Positions 57,702-64,000 of a DNA stretch of 64,000 bases are shown here, piece by piece. Position 1 is the stretch's first letter. Each line of letters opens with the position of its first letter. This DNA comes from Psococerastis gibbosa (lineage: Eukaryota > Arthropoda > Insecta > Psocodea > Psocidae), in the NCBI GenBank assembly GCA_963971405.1, contig OZ020484.1, positions 6,758,001 through 6,822,000 of the forward strand, written 5' to 3'. The notes beneath the pieces were generated by a model that did not search any database, was not told the origin of the DNA, and saw only the letters and a list, made by a program, of their open reading frames with translations. The translations under genes were made by a program, and so were the position numbers.

Positions 57702-58015
57702 GGTGCCCATTCCATTGACCGGCTAGGGCTATAGGGCTATTTACAAAAACAGTGACGTGGTAGCAGACATTCAAGACTTAGGCGGGGTTTCCACCGACCT
57801 CGCATTGCAGAATTGACGGAAATGTTTATTTTCCTCTATGCCATAGTTAAAATTGATCAATGATCATACAGTAAAATCACAAACTAAAATTAAAAAATGG
57901 CGTCATGGGATATGTTAAGTACAAACATTTTAATAGATTTCTATAAAAAGAAAAATTCTAATTTCCGTCAATGTCATCTGCATTCTGCAATGCGAGGTCG
58001 GTGGAAACACCTCAA
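57702..58015. mobile_element. PIF/Harbinger-type MITE, right end truncated
   Basis: GGTGCCCATTCCATTGACCG after TTA (57699-57701), the usual core, then ends after GCGAGGTCGGTGGAAACACC without the outer right block. A short duplication (GGGCTATAGGGCTAT) lies near the left end. Confidence 0.8.
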
Positions 58016-58299
58016 CATTTCAATACATGACATGTGGCCTTCATTAACACCAATTGGCCACAGTTCTTGAGGTCCTTACACAGAGTTTTATGAATCTGCG
58101 GTCAGGGGAAAAACGATGAGGGTGAAACCTTAAGATCAATTTTTCTCAAAACTAACTTTTATGGACTAGTCTGGACCAATATAACGCCGCTTTGAGTAAT
58201 AGGAACTGAAAATATCTGTATTGATTCGTTATGAAACAACAGGTGTTTAACTAACTCAAGACTGCCTGCAGCTAACATAGTCAAAATACGATGGGCAAC

Positions 58300-58563
58300 A
58301 AATGAGGAGCGTCTGAGCAAACGCGAAAAAGGACAACAAAAATTGGTAATTGAGATAAGATTAGATGCTGATGGTGGAAGATGGTATATTTCACTGGTTT
58401 GAGTGAGACTGAGCAAAAAAAAAAGTAGGCTATGAGCCAGTCATTTTAATTGTTCAAAACTCATGGTCCAAGCAAAAACTAATATAGCCAAGGAATGGTT
58501 TTTCGTCAATTGTGAAAAATGTGATTTGAGTCCTTTGTTCGCGTTTGCTCAGACGCTCCTCAA
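58300..58563. repeat. Inverted repeat with 25-bp perfect arms
   Basis: TGAGGAGCGTCTGAGCAAAC(GCGAA) at about 58302-58326 is repeated exactly inverted as (TTCGC)GTTTGCTCAGACGCTCCTCA at about 58538-58562, with partial matches beyond (AAAGGAC / GTCCTTT). Loop of about 210 bp, no ORF. Confidence 0.75.
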
Positions 58564-58857
58564 ATAGGCCTATATATCCGCTTCGAGGAACAACTATAGC
58601 GATTATTTTTAAATTAACCTGGGATTTAAAATGTAAACAAGATAATTTTACAATGGAAATGCTATCCAAAATTGTTTTGTTTACATTCCTAACCCCACGA
58701 ATATGTTAATACTATAGTAGGGCTCTTTATAGTGCATTATACTGTAGTAATTTGTTGACTGTTGTGACTAAATGGGCTAGTAGGCCCGCTGTAATCAAAA
58801 GCGGTTGCCTAGTTCCACATCATGTCCTCCTGTTAGTACATTTCCATTAACAGTAAA

Positions 58858-59050
58858 TTAACGTGACAAGATGCGCGGAGATAAAAATGCGTTCTATATT
58901 TTATAACCAAAAACAAACACAGGATCTATCTATTGTAATATCAATAATTCAGTAAATTTACAGCGATTTTTCCAGCAACATTAAATTAATGTAACAAGAT
59001 GTGCGGAGATAAAAATGCGTTCTACATTTCATAACCAAAACAATAACACG
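58858..59050. repeat. Partial tandem duplication, 128-bp step
   Basis: GACAAGATGCGCGGAGATAA with ATGCGTTCTATATTTTATAA at 58863-58913 recurs with six or so changes at 58990-59041. Each is preceded by AACAGTAAATTAACGT / AACATTAAATTAATGT. Confidence 0.75.
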
Positions 59051-59129
59051 CAAGGCCAGACAGTGTATATTACACTACTACACTACGACAGGTTTTTCGC
59101 AATTGCACTAGGCCTAAACATTTTATTTT

Positions 59130-59262
59130 CTTGAATTATTTTTCTTTCCATTTTTATATTTTTGCAGAAAATCCCAAAAAAAAATTCCTTTCTGCGGGGG
59201 CCCCCGGCCTAAGGGGGCCCTTATGCCTTGCATAACTTGCTACCCTTCTGTTACGCCACTGG
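59130..59262. repeat. End of a hAT-like element fragment
   Basis: GCGGGGGCCCCCGGCCTAAG, GGGGGCCCTTATGCC and the end CTTCTGTTACGCCACTGG. Inverted, the last reads CCAGTGGCGTAACAGAAG, a common hAT-type tip. The other end was not found. Confidence 0.4.
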
Positions 59263-60829
59263 ACAGGATCTACCTACAACAGAACAATAATCAAAACATC
59301 CTCTTTCTAACAGTAACACCTCCACATGGAAACATTTTTCTAGATGTTCTTGGGAAGCTCTTGGAAGTTTCTGGCACCTGCGTTGACTGACTTACTCATA
59401 CACTTTATCATACCTGCTGGTTCTCAAAGTTATCACTGCCCTTAGTACGACTAATACGAGGGTTGCTATTTATACCCAAAATCTTGACAAAAATTTTTTG
59501 AGTAAAAGCGACTGTCTTGCATTTAAACTAACTCTCAATAAAAGTCAATGTACTTTTGCCATCTCTAAAACTAGGTATTTTCTGTCACTTCATTTGAGGT
59601 ACCGTAAAATGGGGCGAAGTGAATCAGTTGTGACGGTTTTCACCAGTCAGCAGTCGATTCCGGATATATAAATATCTATCAACCACCGATGAGTGTCGAG
59701 TCTATGCTCCGCTATTCTCTTTAAAACTTCTCCCAGTTTGTCCAATATATAACAGCCGATGCATGAACGCCTTTAGAGCATTAACGAAATATAAGCATTT
59801 AATGCACTAAATAACCTCATGTTTAACTTAGCCTCCATGGGATTAAGGGTTCCAAAACCTGCCGTTAGGGAATGTTAGATTTTAAAACACGTGTAGTTGC
59901 GACGAAACAGGGCTGCCACATTCCGTGGTTTACCTCGGAATTCCGTGGGAAATAATTTTATTCCGAAAAATTTCCGGGGTCAACAATTTTTGAGGTTTTT
60001 CTGTGGGATTTTAGGAAAATTTGTTTTAATTTTATTTTTTAAGATTTTTGTCGAATGACCATTGATTCTCTCGCGGTTTCATAAAATTGTCGCAAAAATT
60101 CAAAAAATATAAACACTATTTCCACCCCGAGCCTTACACCTCCATATGATTTGCTATTGAACTATATATATCATATATCAATGTGATTTGCATGCTGAAG
60201 CAGGGGACCAATCGAAAGTCCACCATATTTTGGCCTAAAATTTTTGCGCCAAATGAAACTCAATAGTTACGTTATGACAGTTAATTGTCAGCTATTTATT
60301 ACGACTTAGCTGTCGTGTGTTTCCCGCCGCTAGCGCACTAAAAATTATTCTAGATTTCTGCATGTTTTTAAAAATTTACTAGCTTGAGTAGCTTCAGCTT
60401 TGTATAATGAATAAAAGTTAGATGAACCTGAAATATGATGCCGAGAATTTCATATAAGCCTATAAAAGTGTGAGGGTGAGAAAAAAGTCAAATCAAATGA
60501 TTAAATCATGGGAGCCTATAGGTTTGTAAGTTTATACATACATACATACATTGGCGTAAATAGGGGGGTCCTGGGGGGGGGGGGTTAGAGGCTAAGGAGG
60601 CTAAGCCCGCATTCCCCCCAGGATTTCTGGTGACAAAGACGTTATGGAGGCGAAAGGCATAGTATCCACAATAACGAAAGGGAAATTAATTCTTGGTACC
60701 GGTATGCTTATTTTACATGAAAGACATCATGAAAAAATCAACACATTGACTTATTTTCACAAAAATATATTACTCAAAATGCTTAAGATCCCAATAGGCC
60801 TATTTCAGACCTATTTTCAAGCTTTTTCT

Positions 60830-61185
60830 TCGGGGGAGACCCCCGGGCCCCCTCAGTGGTAGGTTTATTTGTCGGTACAATCTCAACTGCACTGCATGCA
60901 AAATACGTAAAACCTCACTAATTTGGACCTATACATCAATTTTCCTTCTCCGGGGGAGACCCCCGGCCCCCCATTCTCCAGGGTTTAATATGCGTAAAAC
61001 CTCACTAATTTGGGCCTATTTATCAATTTTTTTTCTACGGGGGAGACCCCCAGGCCCACCTATCACCAGGGTATAAAATGCGAAGAACCTCATTAATTTG
61101 GGCCCGTTTATCATTGTTTTTCTCCAGGGGAGACTCCGCGGGCGCCCCCTTCTCCAGGGGATAAAATGTGTAAAACCTCACTAAT
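60830..61185. repeat. Tandem array of about 90-bp units with GGGGGAGACCCCC
   Basis: Four units, each with GCGTAAAACCTCACTAATTT, GGCCTATTTATCAATTTT and CGGGGGAGACCCCCGGCC. The GGGGGAGACC landmark is near 60834, 60954, 61039 and 61124. Each unit can form a G/C-rich hairpin. Decayed relatives are at 27640-28300. Confidence 0.75.
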
Positions 61186-61579
61186 TCAGGTTTACCATAA
61201 CATTAATGGCTTGGATTCACGGAGAACAGCTTAGATCTGATAATGACAACCCAAACAACGTAGCCCCCCCCCCCTCCAGAAGGTTACCCAGCCCCCTATA
61301 ATGCTTTTCTCAGCACTCCAAGTATTTTTAATTGTCAACTGCCAATTTTGAATTTGCCACAATTAAAGGTACTTACTTATGGTATACGTGGGTGTAGCTT
61401 AGGAGCCTTAGACTATACCGCTCTCTAGCTTCTGAAAATTAGCAAGATTAAAAGATGATATGAAAAAGAACTCAGAACTTGGCGTATTGGGTCTCGTTAG
61501 ATTTAACAAAGAACACAAAACAAAAATGAAAAGTTTACAATGGTTGAAATGGTTTTAGAAATTCCTTTTACAGTATAAT

Positions 61580-61682
61580 TGAAATTAGAGGATAGATAAC
61601 AACTGGACTTAATTCGAGTCTACGATCTACGTCTAATCCCGCCAAGTCCAGTTTTTATCTATCCTCTAATTTCAGTTATAAC
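61580..61682. mobile_element. Inverted-repeat element, 37-bp arms
   Basis: TATAATTGAAATTAGAGGAT(AGATAACAACTGGACTT) and its inverse AAGTCCAGTTTTTATCTATC(CTCTAATTTCAGTTATA) differ at only two positions in 37. The 29-bp centre (AATTCGAGTCTACGATCTAC...) resembles the B-box region of the repeat at 39290-39375, whose 3' half forms the arms. Confidence 0.8.
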
Positions 61683-61946
61683 GTGCTGGTTGCCTCTTCA
61701 ACCAAAGCTAATTTAAAAAGTCAGTGTTATATACTCCATATAGTACTGCAATATAATTAATTAGATGTCAAAAATAGAAAGTCTCCAGTTATATGTAGAA
61801 AACTGGTGAAGTAGGCATGGTGACGTACTGCAGTCGATACTCTCAAAAATAATAAAAATTCGCCTATGCTTAGCATACTACATGAAAACAAACTTAAATC
61901 CAGTTTAATTTGTAACATCCTTGGTGTTCAAAAATGATATATAAGG

Positions 61947-62083
61947 CGCATATTCCATCAACGCCAATAGTGATAGTAAATGTAGTATTGACGTGGTAGC
62001 AGACATTAAAGACAGTATAAAAATGCCTGCTACCACGTCAATACTACATTTACTATCACTATTGACGTTGGTGGAATATGCGT
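61947..62083. mobile_element. Short PIF/Harbinger-type MITE, near-perfect hairpin
   Basis: GGCGCATATTCCATCAACGC to GCGTTGG-type end GACGTTGGTGGAATATGCGTC, flanked by TAA on both sides. About 137 bp, the arms span almost everything (TGACGTGGTAGCAGACATT against CCTGCTACCACGTCA). It is related to the subfamily at 38672-39145. Confidence 0.8.
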
Positions 62084-62189
62084 CTAAAAGGGACCAACAT
62101 TTAAAAAAAATTCCGGGGTATTCTGAGGAACTATTTAACAATTTCCGAGGAATACGGCAGAAGTCATTTGGCAGCCCTGCGACGAAATT

Positions 62190-62550
62190 TCCTTTGAAAC
62201 CTTGTCGCAGTCGTAGTTTTAAACGGTTTTTTTAAGCTCAACTAAATAAATTGAATTTAATTAATTTATAGGAAAAAAAATTAATTTTTGTACCTTTTGT
62301 ATCAGGGTTTAAATATAAAAATTTATATAAGGTTATCTCGAATGGTTGATTTAATTATAATTATTAATGTAGAAATATTAATATTTAATATATAATTAGA
62401 AATGAAAAGTTAGTCGTTTAACTTTAATTCTAGTTATTAAATAAATTAATTCAATTAATTATAAAAATGAGTTTAAATGGTTTTAGTAAAATATTTAAAC
62501 AAGCGGCGTCTGCTTATACTACCCTGATTCAAAAAGGTTGGACCACCTCA
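62190..62550. other. Very AT-rich stretch
   Basis: About 80 percent A+T by eye (62230-62500). No recognised feature. Confidence 0.5.
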
Positions 62551-62873
62551 ATGAGGTTCATTTGTGACGTCAGTTGCAATGATATCAAAGCGTTGATTTT
62601 TCCATAAGCCTCAATACTATTTTAAAATGATTTTTAATTACGTATTATTTTAAAGTGACATTTTTCTATAAATCATGGAGAATATATATATTAAATTATA
62701 TGCAGCGAAATAAGGTCCAGGCATAGTAAAAAATATTATAAAAAATATTAAAAGAATTAATTTGATGCTAAGAGCTTAGTTTTCGCATGCAAACGGCGGC
62801 CATTTTGAATAATATTGATATCGGTTTGTCGTCAGCGAACCTAGTGTTCAAAACTGTCCCTACAGAACCTCAT
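62551..62873. mobile_element. MITE family ATGAGGTTC, copy 3
   Basis: ATGAGGTTCATTTGTGACGT to CCTACAGAACCTCAT, same orientation as 8123-8464 but with a deletion of the CATTTTGTAGATGGCAGCAC part. TCA lies on both sides. Confidence 0.83.
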
Positions 62874-63189
62874 TCACAATGCATTTCAATTTTTATCTCT
62901 GTTAATACAAATTGTAGGTCCCTGAGTTTACTCTGGAAATTAGCCAGATACTCCCTTAATGACATTTCATCAATTCAATTTAGTCTTTCATCTATTCCTC
63001 GACACTTTCGAGAGGTGCACAATTAACCAAATCAAAAATCTTGGACCACTTAGCGTTATTCTTTCCGTGAACATCCAGGCAAGCTTGTAAAAAATGCACA
63101 TTGCTTACATGCAGTGTGTAACCACATTTCCAAAACATCATTGAGGAATGGCCAGAGGATCTGCTGTAGCGAAGAGCGTTCAGAAACTG

Positions 63190-64000
63190 CTAATTTTCCA
63201 TGATCAAGCAAGAAAAAGTGAGAGAGCGATAAAGAGAATCCTCCAATTATCAAAGTCTACCTTCCACAATATTTTTGGTACGCTGTGCAAACGCCCAGAC
63301 CACTGATCCGGGGGAAAGCGACGGGGCGACCACGGTAGGGAATTCGTAGAAATCATTAAAGCCAAACACATAACTGCTCTACAGCTCAAGGAAGCTTGGA
63401 ACCAACCAACATTGTCCAATAGCCCAGGTTCTGTGAGTACTACTGTTAGACGAATCCATTCTGCCCGCCATGGTTTTTACACTGCCAAGGGCAAACCCCT
63501 ATTGACACCCGTACAGATAAAGAGATTTGCTTGGGCAAGAGACGTTGAATTGGACTGGACAGGACTGGATCTAAGCGCGTAGTATGAATATCTGGCGAGA
63601 CAATCAAGCCCCACTGTATCAAGAAAACCGTAAAGTTTGGGTGTATGAGTGCATCAGGATCAGGTGTATTTCATTTTGTTGAGGGTACTGTTAATGGGTA
63701 GACGTACATTAAGATTTTAGAGGACAGTTTGAAGCCTTCCCTTACAAAGATGGTGTCGAATGGGAATTTTATATTTCAGCGATACCGCGTAACTTGCCAT
63801 ACCGGCCGAATCGCTAAGGCACGGTTTCAAAATAATAGTACTAAACCTCTCCTTTGGCTTTCAAGCAGCCCTGGCCTTTCCCCAATCGAAAATATTTGGG
63901 GGGAAAATGAAGAAGTTGAGAAACACTCTTGTACGGACAAAGGAGGACAACTGAGGACAATTTTATTAGAAATTTGGGATTCGTTCACTGCAGATGATTG
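63190..64000 (+). mobile_element. Degenerate Tc1-like transposase, runs off the window
   Basis: Broken plus-strand frames give, in order, a helix-turn-helix-like start (SERAIKRILQLSKSTFHNIF), RPDHxSGGKRRGD, VSTTVRRIHSARHGFYTAKG(KPLLT), RFAWARDVELDW, FGCMSASGSGVFHFVEG, and near the edge SSPGLSPIENIW, the Tc1 SPDLNPIENLW motif with its Glu kept. Several stops and shifts; a different lineage from the element at 3636-5134. Confidence 0.8.

Larger units (their letters stand above)
59908..62179. mobile_element. hAT-type element, 2,272 bp, with intact 8-bp target duplication
   Basis: Tips CAGGGCTGCCA and TGGCAGCCCTG are exact inverted repeats. CGACGAAA stands immediately outside both ends (59900-59907 and 62180-62187), the 8-bp duplication expected of hAT. 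Subterminal parts share TTCCGNGG/CCTCGGAA motifs in both orientations. No transposase frame is seen, so it is non-autonomous. Inside are a tandem array (60830-61180), an inverted-repeat element (61580-61682) and a PIF-type MITE (61947-62083). Confidence 0.85.

Overview
The window is nuclear DNA of an animal, most likely an invertebrate. Its genes are split by GT-AG introns, and the spaces between exons are packed with SINEs, LINE fragments, MITEs, Tc1/mariner and hAT elements, minisatellites and microsatellites. There is no operon structure, ribosome-binding-site pattern, rRNA or CRISPR array. I cannot name the species. Elements with a (GTCT)n core resemble microsatellite-bearing elements known from insects and molluscs, so a protostome is a low-confidence guess.

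Three genes can be supported. (1) Positions 1688-1918 (+) look like the last coding exon of a gene that begins before the window; I do not recognise it. (2) Positions 5724-19258 (-) hold an essentially complete WDTC1/adipose orthologue. Eleven coding exons join in frame to about 696 codons: N-terminal WD40 repeats, a central TPR region, and a C-terminal pair of WD40 repeats. All but one junction have ordinary splice sites. (3) Positions 34368-56575 (+) hold a three-exon gene that ORF calling alone does not show. A 10-codon first exon encodes half a signal peptide and is followed by a near-ideal GTAAGT donor. After an intron of about 19.7 kb the second half follows a T-rich CAG acceptor. The product would be an acidic secreted protein of about 295 residues from no family I recognise.

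Layout. 1-3.2 kb: LINE tail, terminal exon of gene 1, head-to-head SINEs. 3.2-5.8 kb: a degenerate tandem repeat that contains the WDTC1 stop codon and has a dead Tc1 element inserted in it. 5.7-19.3 kb: WDTC1, whose introns carry PIF/Harbinger-type MITEs, TTAA-flanked palindromic MITEs and SINEs. 19.3-25.9 kb: MITE, degenerate LINE, two (GTCT)n elements, a hAT-like MITE. 25.9-33.6 kb: a fold-back element, then a nested insertion (MITE split by a (GTCT)n element, itself split by 5.7 kb carrying a 124-bp minisatellite). 34.3-56.6 kb: the secreted-protein gene, whose giant first intron is almost wholly repeats, including a 0.55-kb TTC tract with 21-bp higher-order structure. 56.6-64 kb: a 2.27-kb hAT-type element with an 8-bp target duplication, more MITEs, and a decayed Tc1-like transposase running off the end.

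I found no cluster of genes working together. The most interesting results are the secreted gene, the nested insertion that defines the (GTCT)n element ends, and one MITE family lying within about 30 bp of three exon edges.
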